Positions 16,693 through 27,772 are shown, counted from the stretch's first letter. The stretch is 64,000 bases of DNA from Gammaproteobacteria bacterium (GCA_018819515.1 JAHJPX010000017.1:195921-259920), one strand, 5' to 3'. A program made the numbers and translations. The notes: generated by a model not told the origin, from the sequence alone.

Positions 16693-19066
16693 CCGGATGC
16701 GATCGCCGTCGGTTTGAGCTTCGCCGAAATCGCGTGGCCCTTGCGGGCCCGATTGCCGCGATAGGGCGTCAGATCCTTGCGCCCGACGGACCATTCGGTT
16801 GCTCTTCCGCCCCGGCCCGTGCCGGAAATTGTGAATGAAGCGCCGTTTCCGACCGCCACAGCGACCAGTTCGTCTTTCGGGCCGATGTCCTGGATGATCA
16901 GGCCGCGGCCCTTGGCCATGATTTTCAGCTCGGCCAGCGGGAAGACCAGCAGGCGCCCCGACTGCGAGATCGCTGCCAGCGTGTCTCCCGGCGTGTCGCC
17001 ACAGCTGACTTTTGCCGGCCTGACCGGTTTCTCGCCCTTGTCGAGCGACATGAAGGCCTTGCCGGCGCGCTGCCGCGAAACGAGATCGGCAATGCTGGCA
17101 ATGAAGCCGTAGCCGCCGGTGCCGGCGAATACGTATTGCGCTTCGGCTTCGTCGGTCACCGCCTGGGCGAGCTTGGCGCCGTCCTGGAATTCGATCAGCG
17201 TCGTCAGCGGCGTGCCGTCGCCGCGGCCGCCGGGCAGGTCGGCGACACGCACGCTGTAGGCGCGGCCGTGCGTGTCGAGAATGACCAGCGGCCAGATGGT
17301 GCGCGACTCGGCGATCAGGAACGGGTAGTCGCCGGCCTTGTACGAGATGGTGTTCGGATCGATGCCATGGCCCTGGCGTGCACGCACCCAGCCGTTCTGC
17401 GAGACGATCACCGTCACCGGCTCGTCCGGGATCGCGACCTCGGCGGTCGCCGTCGCGGCTTCGGCTTCAATCAATGTCCTGCGGTCGTCGCCGTACTTCT
17501 TGGCGTCCTCGGTGATTTCCCTGACGACGAGTTTGGTCAGTTCCTTTCGGTCGCCGAGGATCTTCCGCAGGCCGGCTTCCTCGTCGCGCAGCTCGCCGCG
17601 TTCCTTCCCGATCTTGATGCCTTCCAGCCGCGCCAATTGACGCAGGCGGATTTCGAGAATGTCTTCGGCCTGAATTTCGGTGAGCTTGAACTTGGCCATC
17701 AGGTCGGCCTTCGGCTCGTCGGATTCGCGGATGCAGCGGATCACCTTGTCGATTTGCAGGAACACGGCTAGCCGGCCTTCGAGGATGTGCAGGCGGCGCT
17801 CGACTTCGTTCAGGCGATGCGCGGAGCGCCGCTCGACCGTGGCGTGGCGAAACTCGACCCACTCGTGCAGCACCGTCAGCAGCGGCTTCTGCTGCGGCTT
17901 CCCATCCCGGCCGATCATGGTCAGGTTGATGGATACATTCGCTTCGAGGCTGGTGTGGGCGAGCAGCACCGCCATGAACTCGTCCTGCGAAATCTTCGAG
18001 GTGCGCGGCTCCAGCACGATGCGCACGTGCGCCTTCTCGTTCGATTCGTCGCGCACCGAATCCAGTACGCCGAGCATCACCTGTTTGAGGTTCTTCTGCT
18101 CCTGCGAAACGTCCTTCTTGCCGGCGCGCGGTTGCGGGTTGGTGATGGATTCGATTTCCGACAGCACGTTCGCGGTCGACACGCCGTGCGGCAGTTCCTC
18201 GACGATCACGCGCCACTGGCCGCGGGCGAGGTCCTCGATGCGCCAGCGTGCGCGCATGCGCAGGCTGCCGCGTCCGCCCGCGTAGGCATCGCGGATGTCC
18301 GACGCGGCCGAGATGATCTGGCCGCCGCCCGGGAAGTCCGGCCCCGGCAGCAGCGGCAGCACTTCCTCCAGCGTCGCCTTCGGCTTCTTGATCAGCAGCT
18401 TCACCGCCTCCGCGACTTCGCGCAGGTTGTGTGGCGGAATCTCGGTGGCCATGCCGACGGCGATGCCGGAAGCGCCGTTCAGCAGCACGAAGGGCAGGCG
18501 CGCCGGAAGCAACTGCGGCTCGCGCATGGTGCCGTCGTAGTTGGCGACGAAGTCGACCGTGCCGCGATCGAGTTCGGAAAGCAGCAGTTCGGCGATCGGT
18601 GTCAGCCGGCACTCTGTGTAGCGCATGGCCGCGGCGCCGTCGCCGTCGCGCGAACCGAAATTGCCCTGGCCGTCGACCAGCGGATAGCGCAGCGAAAAGT
18701 CCTGTGCCACGCGCACCATGGCGTCGTACACGCTGCTGTCGCCGTGCGGATGATATTTGCCGATCACGTCGCCGACCACGCGCGCGGACTTCACATGCTT
18801 GGCGCTGGCGGCGAGCCGCATCTCGCTCATCGCAAACAGGATGCGTCGCTGCACCGGCTTCATGCCATCCTCGACCTGCGGCAGCGCGCGCGAGCGCACC
18901 ACGCTCATCGCATAGGAGAGATAGGCCTGCTCGGCGTAGGCGTCGAGTGGCAGCGCATTGGGGTCGTCAAAAGTCAGCCGTGGTGGCACGCCACCTGGCG
19001 GCGGAGAATTGGGCGCCTCGGCGGGTGCCTGCTCGAACAGGTCGGGCGTATCGTCGTCTTTGTGGT

Positions 19067-19070
<4 letters not shown>
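16689..19070 (-). CDS. parC: DNA topoisomerase IV subunit A
   Basis: A 793-residue type IIA topoisomerase subunit that, with ParE, decatenates daughter chromosomes. QRRILFAMSEM and GKYHPHGDSSVYDAMVR mark the winged-helix domain, and the catalytic tyrosine is Y151 in AAMRYTECRL. A coiled-coil and a beta-pinwheel C-terminal domain follow. The N-terminus is unusual: about 35 residues precede the core, and residues 26-34 (GGVPPRLTF) are encoded by a copy of the dispersed 25-bp element. The start codon overlaps the parE stop (ATGA). Confidence 0.96.
18969..18992 (+). repeat. Dispersed 25-bp element, copy 2 (inside parC)
   Basis: AAAAGTCAGCC then GTGGTGGCACGCC, containing GGTGG-CACG-CCACC. It lies inside the parC coding region, in frame, in the linker before the conserved core, and so adds amino acids to the protein. 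Confidence 0.85.
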
Positions 19071-21037
<1,967 letters not shown>

Positions 21038-21041
21038 GACT

Positions 21042-21602
21042 TCAGTCGGAGGCGATGGTGATGGCGTCGCCGGTGGTAAAGAAGGTTCCGCCCGACAGAT
21101 AGTGCAGGGTACGCAGGTCGTCGTCGGCCATGTCCCAGTGTCCTTCGCGGAACACGCGGTCGTCGGCCTCGGCGGCGACCACTTCGCCGACGAACAGATC
21201 GTATTGTTTCTGGATGTGCGGCTCGTCGATCACACGGCATTCGAGCCAGCCGACGCAGCCTTCAATCAGCGGCGCGGCAATGCGGCTGCCGGCGCGAACA
21301 CTGAAGCCGGTATGGGTGAACTTATTAGTATCGCGGCCGCTGGCGGTGCCGGCCTTCAGTACGGAACCGACCTGCTGGCGGCAGGGAATGTTCAGCGCGA
21401 ATTCGCCCGACGCCTCGATCAGTTCGCGGGTGTAGGAGCGCGCATCCACCACGACGGCGACCTTGGGCGGTGAGAAATCGATGGGCATCGCCCACGCGGC
21501 CGCCATGACATTACGCGCCTCGCCGTGGGCGCTGCTGACGAGCACGACCGGGCCGTGGTTGAGCAGCCGGTAAGCCTTGTCGAGGGGAACGGGGGTGAGC
21601 AT
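21042..21602 (-). CDS. Flavin reductase-like FMN-binding protein
   Basis: A 186-residue split-barrel flavoprotein of the flavin reductase-like family, which uses NAD(P)H to reduce flavins or serves as a small oxidoreductase. It begins with the typical VPLDKAYRLLNHGPVVLVSSAHG, followed by NVMAAAWAMPIDFSPPKVAVVVD and SGEFALNIP. Its length is normal. It is the first gene of a likely parE-parC transcript, perhaps by chance. The substrate is unknown. Confidence 0.88.
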   Translation of the reverse strand: MLTPVPLDKAYRLLNHGPVVLVSSAHGEARNVMAAAWAMPIDFSPPKVAVVVDARSYTRELIEASGEFALNIPCRQQVGSVLKAGTASGRDTNKFTHTGFSVRAGSRIAAPLIEGCVGWLECRVIDEPHIQKQYDLFVGEVVAAEADDRVFREGHWDMADDDLRTLHYLSGGTFFTTGDAITIASD

Positions 21603-21774
21603 TTCTGGATCCGGGACAGCGGTTTTGGCGGCGTATTCTAAGGCGTTCGCCTGCCGGACGCGGCCGTGTTTGCGCCGTGCAGCCGCTTGTCGTCAGCTAG
21701 GGTGTTGATTCGGCGAGGAATGTTTCGTCTCTCCCATTTAGGCATGGGGTTGGCCGAAAGGTGATGCGAAATCG

Positions 21775-22194
21775 CTAGGCGGACGGTCTGCCGTGTTCGA
21801 TCTGCACTTCCAGTTGGCGGGCGAGGCGCTCGACGGAATCGAAGCTGATGTCGGCTTCGGCGAGGAAACCGGGCGAGAACTGCTCCGGGTCGGCCCAGTA
21901 CCGCGAGGTCACGTCGCATTTCTTCGCCAGCGCCTTCAGGCCGAGCCGCTTCAGCTCGAAGCCGAGGTCGGCCCAGGTCGCCGCCAGTTCCGCCTCGGCC
22001 TTGTAGTCCTGCTGGCCGGCCTTCACGCCGCGCGAATAGGCCTTGGTCTTGCGCGCCAGCGCGATCACCTTGTGCACCGCGAGCAAACTCTGCTGCTGGC
22101 GTTCCCGTCCTGCGCGCCTGAGGTTGGTCAGCCACTTGAGGACGTGTTGGGCGAGTTCCTTCGATGTCGCGATGGTGGTCAGTGGTTCAGGCAC
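21775..22194 (-). CDS. Conserved hypothetical, charged helical protein
   Basis: A 139-residue basic, alanine- and leucine-rich protein predicted to be mostly helical (TSKELAQHVLKWLTNLRRAGRER, then HKVIALARKTKAYSRGV), with no membrane segment. A longer reading frame exists but would translate the dispersed repeat. The GTG at 22194, 8 nt after a GGAG, is preferred. The repeat copy at 22210-22233 lies just before this ribosome-binding site. The function is unrecognised. Confidence 0.65.
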   Translation of the reverse strand: MPEPLTTIATSKELAQHVLKWLTNLRRAGRERQQQSLLAVHKVIALARKTKAYSRGVKAGQQDYKAEAELAATWADLGFELKRLGLKALAKKCDVTSRYWADPEQFSPGFLAEADISFDSVERLARQLEVQIEHGRPSA

Positions 22195-22209
22195 GGGGGA
22201 AACTCCGAT

Positions 22210-22233
22210 AAAAGTCAGCCGTGGCGGGACGCC
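22210..22233 (+). repeat. Dispersed 25-bp element, copy 3 (forms a gene end)
   Basis: AAAAGTCAGCC then GTGGCGGGACGCC. On the minus strand its GGC-TGA provides the last glycine codon and the stop codon of the DUF2867 gene. It ends 16 bp before the start of the next minus-strand gene. Confidence 0.85.
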
Positions 22234-22745
22234 GAGGCGCCGCGCGCCATCACTGCCGGCGCGATGATGCGATGCATGGGCGCCACGAACAGCATGTAGA
22301 CGCGACCGAGCAGGTTGTGGATGTGCACCACTGTCGTCACCGCAACCGCTTCGTGGTCGTCGCGCATCACCTTGCACAGCGAAACCTTCACGTCGAGGTG
22401 CCTGTCGTTGTCGCCAAGGATCACCTCGTCGTCGCTCATCGACAGCAGCGTGAAGATGCCGACCCGGTTGCCGATCTTATACTCCGCAGCCTCCTTGTGC
22501 GGCGGCAGCGCGCCCAGATGGCCGAGGTTCTTCAGCCCGAACAGCCCGACGACGCGATTGCGCAGTCCCATCATCGCCTCCACCCAGTGCGGCGAGCGCG
22601 CCATCGTATGCAGGAAAATCTCCAGCGCCGACCGTCCCTCGTGCGCCAGCGGCATCACGTAGCAGTCGTGGAAGTCCGAACCCGGAATCTCGCTGCTGAT
22701 GCGGGTTGCCGGCGGGACGGGGATTGAAGTGATGGCGGGGCTCAT
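22215..22745 (-). CDS. DUF2867 domain protein
   Basis: A 176-residue protein of the DUF2867 type, a START-like/SRPBCC-related small domain. It has DFHDCYVMPLAHEGRSALEIF near the N-terminus, GLRNRVVGLFGLKNLG in the middle, and the late VHIHNLLGRVYMLFVAPMHRIIAPAVM. The start ATG overlaps the stop of the upstream membrane-protein gene. The last few codons and the stop come from repeat copy 3, so the natural C-terminus may have been slightly changed. The function is unknown. Confidence 0.8.
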   Translation of the reverse strand: MSPAITSIPVPPATRISSEIPGSDFHDCYVMPLAHEGRSALEIFLHTMARSPHWVEAMMGLRNRVVGLFGLKNLGHLGALPPHKEAAEYKIGNRVGIFTLLSMSDDEVILGDNDRHLDVKVSLCKVMRDDHEAVAVTTVVHIHNLLGRVYMLFVAPMHRIIAPAVMARGASASRHG

Positions 22746-23173
22746 AGCGACTGCGCACCCCAAAAGCTGAGTCCCGCACACAGAAACCAGAATGCCCAAT
22801 GCCCGAGGAGCAGGTAGTTCTTTCGCGGTACCTTGAGAACGACAAGCTGGACAAGCCAGGCGACGCCCCACAGGGCGAAGAAGCCGGCCAACACGAGCGC
22901 GACCGGCCTTTGCTGCGGGATCAGGTCCGTGAAGGCCAGCAGGAACGACAAGGCGGTCAGCGCCAGCAGATCGACGGTGACCAACTGGAACGCGCACAGC
23001 GCCTGCGTCCAGTTCCGCTCAAGCGTTCCGGCTGCTTCGGAAATGCGGTCCGCGGTATCCGGGAGGATCGAAGAGGGCCGGATGCTCATCGTCTCGCGGA
23101 CGCCCGCGAGCACGTGGGCAAGAAGCGCAAGCAGCATCAACACGCCGACGGCGGCAACCTGAACATTCACCAC
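22742..23173 (-). CDS. Small four-helix membrane protein
   Basis: A 143-residue integral membrane protein with four hydrophobic stretches: VAAVGVLMLLALLAHVLAGV, VTVDLLALTALSFLLAF, VALVLAGFFALWGVAWLVQL, and LLLGHWAFWFLCAGLSFWG. Its size and topology resemble small uncharacterised membrane proteins, but no diagnostic motif is seen. It overlaps the DUF2867 gene start by 4 bp (ATGA) and is probably co-transcribed with it. Confidence 0.75.
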   Translation of the reverse strand: MVNVQVAAVGVLMLLALLAHVLAGVRETMSIRPSSILPDTADRISEAAGTLERNWTQALCAFQLVTVDLLALTALSFLLAFTDLIPQQRPVALVLAGFFALWGVAWLVQLVVLKVPRKNYLLLGHWAFWFLCAGLSFWGAQSL

Positions 23174-23227
23174 GACGTTCCTTCGGACATGATGACGGTG
23201 GCGAGGTCGGTCACGAGTGCTGTTCCG

Positions 23228-23252
23228 GAAAAGTCAGCCGTGGTGGTACGCC
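23228..23252 (+). repeat. Dispersed 25-bp element, copy 4
   Basis: GAAAAGTCAGCC then GTGGTGGTACGCC. It ends 2 bp from the stop codon of the SRPBCC gene (23255) and lies in the usual orientation for that transcript. Confidence 0.85.
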
Positions 23253-23254
23253 GG

Positions 23255-23788
23255 CTACAGGCCGGAGTCCGCCCGCGATGGCGTCGGAATTTGCTGTGGT
23301 CCCATTTTCCCGCCGGACATGGCCCAGCGCAGGAGCTTAACCCATGGCGACCAGGTGATGACGGTGGGGGTGAGGCCGAGAGAGACTTCGGCGGTGGCGA
23401 AGGCGTCTTCGAGGCAGGCGTCGTGCAGCCAGCGGATGGCGAGCGGCCAGGTGAGCAGGGCAGGACCTTCGGCGTTCATGTCGATCGTGTGGCGCAGCAG
23501 GGTACCGTCGTCTTCGGGGATGACTTCGAGTTGGTGATGACCGTTGAAGCCCCTCGGAGCGGAGAACTTGAAACGAACGACCCAACCCGGCTTGTAGTCG
23601 ACGACGGCATAGCCGACGGGGCCGTGGCCGCCGTCAGCGCCGACGGCTAGCGGGCGGTCGAAACGCATGGCGGGCCACAGCTTGCGCGGCCAGAGCGCGT
23701 CGTCGTCCGAGGCGAGCGTGTCGAGCAGGCGGCCGACTTCGGCGGCCGGCCGCGGGATGCTGCGCTGATGGATGTTGACGATGTGCAT
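23255..23788 (-). CDS. SRPBCC/START-like domain protein
   Basis: A 177-residue protein with a helix-grip pattern: an N-terminal strand HIVNIHQRSIPRPAAEVGRLLDTLAS, a central VVRFKFSAPRGFNGHHQLEVIPEDDGTLLRHTIDM, and a C-terminal helix WPLAIRWLHDACLEDAFATAE. This fits the SRPBCC superfamily of hydrophobic-ligand-binding proteins. It heads the small cluster with the membrane protein and DUF2867 protein. A 14-codon reading frame ends 2 bp before its ATG. The ligand is unknown. Confidence 0.8.
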   Translation of the reverse strand: MHIVNIHQRSIPRPAAEVGRLLDTLASDDDALWPRKLWPAMRFDRPLAVGADGGHGPVGYAVVDYKPGWVVRFKFSAPRGFNGHHQLEVIPEDDGTLLRHTIDMNAEGPALLTWPLAIRWLHDACLEDAFATAEVSLGLTPTVITWSPWVKLLRWAMSGGKMGPQQIPTPSRADSGL

Positions 23789-23790
23789 GC

Positions 23791-23835
23791 CTAGAGCGAC
23801 TTGCCGTCGAAGTGACCGTTACCTGTGAAATTCAT
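23791..23835 (-). CDS. Possible 14-residue leader peptide
   Basis: The peptide MNFTGNGHFDGKSL is preceded by GGGGAGA six nt before the ATG, and its TAG ends 2 bp before the ATG of the SRPBCC gene. The good ribosome-binding site and tight spacing suggest translational coupling. It could equally be a chance frame or the tail of a lost gene. Confidence 0.25.
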   Translation of the reverse strand: MNFTGNGHFDGKSL

Positions 23836-23923
23836 CGCTCGTCTCCCCGTCGAATGGGTGCCGAACCGGCAAGCGCAATTGTATGCGCATCGTCATAATC
23901 GGCAATCGTGTCAGGACATTGAT

Positions 23924-23947
23924 GAAAGTCAGCCGTGGCGGTACGCC
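23924..23947 (+). repeat. Dispersed 25-bp element, copy 5
   Basis: GAAAGTCAGCC then GTGGCGGTACGCC, with the extended hairpin GTGGCG-GTA-CGCCAC. It lies in the gap 23836-24029, 82 bp past the marR stop. Nothing else was recognised in this gap. Confidence 0.88.
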
Positions 23948-24029
23948 ACCTCGGGGAATTGGCCTGGAAGCGATGGCCAACCACCAGAGCGACGGGATCC
24001 CGGCCGCGCGGGCGGAGAGGGCTTTCCGA

Positions 24030-24524
24030 TCAGTCCGCAAGCTTGGTCAGGAGTTCGGTGAGCTTGGCGATTTCGCCGGCCGTCAGCGATCGGCCAATTC
24101 GCTGCGGGGTGCGGGCCATGAGCTCGGCCATGGCCGCCTCGACCAGGCGCTTGCCGGAAGGAGTGAGACGGACGGGCCGAATCCGTTGATCGGCATGGCT
24201 GCGGGAACGCGCGACCAGACCACGCGCTTCGAGGCCAGCCATGATCTTGGTCAGGCCGCCGGAGGTGACCAGCAACAGGCTGCGGATCTCCGAAGGCGTC
24301 AGCTCGCGCGGAGCGGGACTGCGGCGCAGCGTGGCGAGCACATCAAACTCAGCGGAAGTGAGGCCGTGCCGGCTCCACACCTCGCGGCTGGGCGCGATGA
24401 CGGCCTCGCGCGCGCGGTGCAGCGCAAAGATCAAGGCGACCGTGGCGATGTCGATGTTCTCCGGCCAGTAGCGCCGATGCATTTCGACGGGATCGGTAAC
24501 CGGATGTTGCAGGACTGAGGTCAT
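24030..24524 (-). CDS. MarR-family transcriptional regulator
   Basis: A 164-residue MarR regulator. The winged helix spans about residues 55-125 (GLTSAEFDVLATLRRS, TPSEIRSLLLVTSGGLTKIMAGLEARGLV, SHADQRIRPVRLTPSGKRLVE). An ATG 51 bp further upstream is possible, but MTSVLQHP at 24524 is the better family-length start and leaves the palindrome at 24541-24562 free. It is divergent from the efflux operon and probably represses it and itself in response to a small aromatic or drug ligand. Confidence 0.9.
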   Translation of the reverse strand: MTSVLQHPVTDPVEMHRRYWPENIDIATVALIFALHRAREAVIAPSREVWSRHGLTSAEFDVLATLRRSPAPRELTPSEIRSLLLVTSGGLTKIMAGLEARGLVARSRSHADQRIRPVRLTPSGKRLVEAAMAELMARTPQRIGRSLTAGEIAKLTELLTKLAD

Positions 24525-24540
24525 TTGTAAGCGCCGGTAA

Positions 24541-24562
24541 AATATCTTCCGGGAAAGATATT
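24541..24562. promoter_or_regulatory. Palindromic operator, likely for the MarR regulator
   Basis: AATATCTT at 24541-24548 and AAGATATT at 24555-24562 form a perfect 8-bp inverted repeat with a 6-bp spacer. It lies in the divergent gap between marR (start 24524) and the DUF4405 gene (start 24608). The size and dyad symmetry fit a MarR dimer site. Confidence 0.6.
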
Positions 24563-24607
24563 CGGCCAATATCATCGGCTTTGCAAACCATTTGAAAGGG
24601 CAAGGCC

Positions 24608-25102
24608 ATGAACATCCAACGCAACTGGGTCACGCCGATCACCGCCGGAGCATTCCTTCTGTCGGCCGTCACGGGCGTGCTGGTATTCTTCCATGCCGAT
24701 TCCGGCGCCAACAAGTTCGTACATGAATGGCTGAGCTGGGTGCTGCTGGGCGGCGCGCTGCTGCACACGACGGCGAACTTCGCCGGCCTCAAGGCTCATT
24801 TGAGCTCAAGGCGCGGTCAGGCCCTGGTCGGCATCTTCGTCGTGGCGCTGGCGCTGAGTTTCATTCCCCTCGGCGGCGGCAAGGGCGAACCGCCCTTCAT
24901 GGCGCCGGTGCGGGCGCTGGGCGAGTCCAACCTGATAACGCTGGCGCAGGTGGCGCAAGTCACGCCGGAACAGTTGCGTGAGCGACTCGGCAAAGCCGGT
25001 GTGCATGTGAACTCCAATCAGCAAACACTGGCGGAACTCGTCGGGCCGGACGTGCGCCAGCAGATGAATGTCCTCGGTCGCGTGTTCAAGCCGGTAGAGT
25101 AG
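24608..25102 (+). CDS. DUF4405 membrane protein
   Basis: A 164-residue protein with three hydrophobic segments: WVTPITAGAFLLSAVTGVLVFF, WLSWVLLGGALLHTTANF and ALVGIFVVALALSFIPLG. Membrane histidines in FVHEWLS and LLHTTANF fit the DUF4405 family of cytochrome b-like membrane domains. The C-terminal 70 residues form a soluble domain containing ITLAQVAQVTPEQLRERLGKAG. It is the first gene after the MarR operator and ends 4 bp before the TolC-like gene, so it belongs to the efflux operon. Confidence 0.82.
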   Translation: MNIQRNWVTPITAGAFLLSAVTGVLVFFHADSGANKFVHEWLSWVLLGGALLHTTANFAGLKAHLSSRRGQALVGIFVVALALSFIPLGGGKGEPPFMAPVRALGESNLITLAQVAQVTPEQLRERLGKAGVHVNSNQQTLAELVGPDVRQQMNVLGRVFKPVE

Positions 25103-25106
25103 GCTC

Positions 25107-26537
25107 ATGACACCGTCCCGCCCCTTCCTGTTCGTCGCGCTGCTGGCCGTGCTCGGCGGCTGTTCCGCGATTCCAGCGTTGCCCGACTCCGCGCGGGACA
25201 TGGCGCTGCCGGGCGCGTGGACGACGGCGGATGCGGCGATCAAGCCGGCGGCGGTGCCGGACCTGTCGATCTGGTGGCGGCAGATGGGCGATCCGGTGCT
25301 CGACGAGTTGATCGAGAAGGCGCTGACGGCGGCGCCGGACATGCGCACGGCACAGGCGCGCCTGAAGCAGGTACGCGCCGGCCGCGATCTGGCTGTGGCG
25401 GGACTCTTTCCCAGCCTGGGTGCTTCGGCGTCGGCCCGGCGCAGCGAGACCGGTACGGCGGCCGGCGGCAGCGGTGCGGCGCAGACGCTTTATGCGGCCG
25501 GCTTCGACGCCAGCTGGGAGCCTTCGATCTTCGGCGGTCAGCGCGACGCGGCGTCGGGTGCCGAAGCCGATGTCGTGGCAAGCGAAGCCACACTGAACTC
25601 GACGCGCGTTTCGCTGGCGGCCGAGGTGGCGCTCGAATACGTCACCCTGCGTACCTACCAGCAGCGCCTGGCGATCGCCCGCGCCAACACGGCCAGCCAG
25701 ACGGAGACCTTGCAGATCACGGACTGGAAGCAGCAGGCGGGTCTGGTGACCAGTCTCGACGTGGAACAGGCGCGAACCAACCTTGAACAAAGCCGCGCCT
25801 CGATCCCCAGCCTGGAAGTGGGACGCGCGGCGGCGGAACATCGGCTCGCCGTGCTGACCGGACAGCCGCCGGGCAGCCTGCGCGAACGGTTGCAGGAGAT
25901 CAAGCCGCTGCCGGCGCCGCCGGACGAAGTGGCGGTGGGCATTCCCGCCGACACCATCCGCCAGCGGCCCGACGTGCACGCGGCCGAGTTTGCCTTGCGC
26001 GGCGAGATTGCGCGCAGCGCCGAGCAAAGGGCGGCGCGCTATCCGAGCTTCACGCTGAGCGGCTCGTGGGGCTGGCAGGCTTTCAGTACCGCCGCGCTCG
26101 GCGGCAGCGACACGCTGGTGCGTTCGCTGGTGGGCAGCCTGGCGGCGACGCTGTTCGACGGCGGCCGCATCAGTGCGCGCATCGATGTGCAGAATGCCGT
26201 CGAGGAACAGGCGCTGGTGGCTTACGAGGCCAGCATCCTGACCGCGCTGGAAGATGTCGAGAACGCGCTGGTCTCCTATGCCGCCGGTCGCGAGCGGCTG
26301 GAGTCGCGCCGCCGCGCGGCCGAGTCGGCGCGCAACGCCGCACTGCTGGCGCGCACGCTCTACGAGGCCGGCTCGGCCGATTTTCAGAAAGTACTCGATA
26401 CCGACCGCACGCGGCTGACCGCCGAGGACGGCCTTGCCTCAGCGGAGGGCGACCTGCTGGCGGCGGTCGTCAAGCTTTACAAGGCGCTCGGCGGCGGTTG
26501 GCGCGCCGGCGGCGAAACCACGGACGCACAATCATGA
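25107..26537 (+). CDS. Outer membrane efflux lipoprotein (NodT/OprM type)
   Basis: A 476-residue TolC-superfamily lipoprotein forming the outer-membrane channel of a tripartite exporter. The lipobox is VLGGCS, with Cys19. It continues with SIWWRQMGDPVLDELIEKAL, the typical N-terminus of NodT family factors. Long alpha-helical repeats follow, with AVLTGQPPGSL and later IPADTIRQRPDVHAAE. The C-terminus overlaps the adaptor gene start by 4 bp. It works with the adaptor and the MacB-type transporter downstream. Confidence 0.93.
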   Translation: MTPSRPFLFVALLAVLGGCSAIPALPDSARDMALPGAWTTADAAIKPAAVPDLSIWWRQMGDPVLDELIEKALTAAPDMRTAQARLKQVRAGRDLAVAGLFPSLGASASARRSETGTAAGGSGAAQTLYAAGFDASWEPSIFGGQRDAASGAEADVVASEATLNSTRVSLAAEVALEYVTLRTYQQRLAIARANTASQTETLQITDWKQQAGLVTSLDVEQARTNLEQSRASIPSLEVGRAAAEHRLAVLTGQPPGSLRERLQEIKPLPAPPDEVAVGIPADTIRQRPDVHAAEFALRGEIARSAEQRAARYPSFTLSGSWGWQAFSTAALGGSDTLVRSLVGSLAATLFDGGRISARIDVQNAVEEQALVAYEASILTALEDVENALVSYAAGRERLESRRRAAESARNAALLARTLYEAGSADFQKVLDTDRTRLTAEDGLASAEGDLLAAVVKLYKALGGGWRAGGETTDAQS

Positions 26538-27772
26538 ACCAGACCAAGACACCTCCCCCCGATTTCCTGCAAGCCGGCAAGCCCGGACCGCTATCCGGCC
26601 TTTTTTCCGGCAAGCGCCGCTGGATCGCGCTGGCCATCGGCCTCGTCGGCATCGTCGGGGTGATCGCGCTGCTGCCGGGCGGCGGCGAGCAGAAGGGCAG
26701 TTACGTCACCGAGTAAGCGGCGACGGGCAAGCTCGTCGTCACCATCTCGGCCAGCGGCACCTTGCAGCCGACCCGCTCGGTGGATGTCGGCAGCGAACTA
26801 TCCGGAACGCTCGAAGCGGTGCTGGTCAACGACAACGACCGCGTGACCCGCGGCCAGGTGATCGCGCGCCTCGATACCTCGAAGCTCGAAGACACGGTGG
26901 CCAAGTCGCGCGCGGCACTGGCCCAGATGGAGGCGACCGTGGTGGAGGCGCGCGCCAATCTCAAGCGCCAGCGCCATGTTGCCGAACTCTCGGGCGGCAA
27001 GGTGCCGTCGCAGAGCGAACTGGAAACGGCCGAAGCGACCCTGCTGCGCGCCGAGGCCAACGCAACCAGCGCCCGCGCGACGCTGAAGACGGACGAGACC
27101 AATATCGGCAAGGCGGTGATTCGCTCGCCGATCAACGGCGTGGTGCTGGCGCGCAAGGTGGAACCGGGCCAGACGGTGGTGGCGGCGATGACGACGCCGG
27201 TGCTGTTCACCATTGCCGAGGATCTGACCAAGATGGAATTGCAGGTGAAGGTGGACGAGGCCGACGTCGGCACGGTCAAGCTTGGCCAGTCGGCCAGCTT
27301 CACGGTCTCGGCGTGGCCGGGGCGCTCCTTCCCGGCGACCATCCAGCGCGTTGGTCTGGGTTCGACCATCACCGACAACGTCGTCACCTACAAGACCGTG
27401 CTCGGCGTCGCCAACGACGACCTGGCGTTGCGGCCGGGCATGACGGCCACCGCGCGCATCACCACCGCCAATCGCGACAACGTGCTGCTGGTGCCGAATG
27501 CGGCGCTGCGCTTCTCGCCGACGACGGCGGCGGCACCGGCGCAGTCGGGCAGCATCGTCTCGCGGCTGATGCCGCGCCCACCGACGCAGAAAGCCCAGCA
27601 ACGCCCGAATGGCAAGAGCGACGCGCCGCAGGTTTGGGTGCTGAGCGACGGCCAGCCGGTGGCCATTGCCGTGCAGACCGGCCCCAGCAACGGCCGCCAG
27701 ACCGAGATCGTCGGCGGCGAACTCAAGGCCGGCATGGCGGTGATCACGGACTACCAGGAAGCGAAGAAGTGA
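26534..27772 (+). pseudogene. MacA/HlyD-type membrane-fusion adaptor interrupted by an in-frame TAA
   Basis: The frame encodes a classic MacA-like periplasmic adaptor: a cytoplasmic N-terminus, the membrane anchor WIALAIGLVGIVGVIALLP, then TISASGTLQPTRSVDVGSELSG. Helical hairpin, lipoyl (VIRSPINGVVLARKVEPGQTV) and beta-barrel domains follow. A TAA at 26714-26716 stops translation at codon 61, after GSYVTE, where relatives carry a sense codon. The frame resumes immediately with no shift. A TTG at 26762 could restart translation but would yield a protein without the membrane anchor. Neighbouring genes are intact. It may be a young nonsense allele, an assembly error or a readthrough case. Confidence 0.75.
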
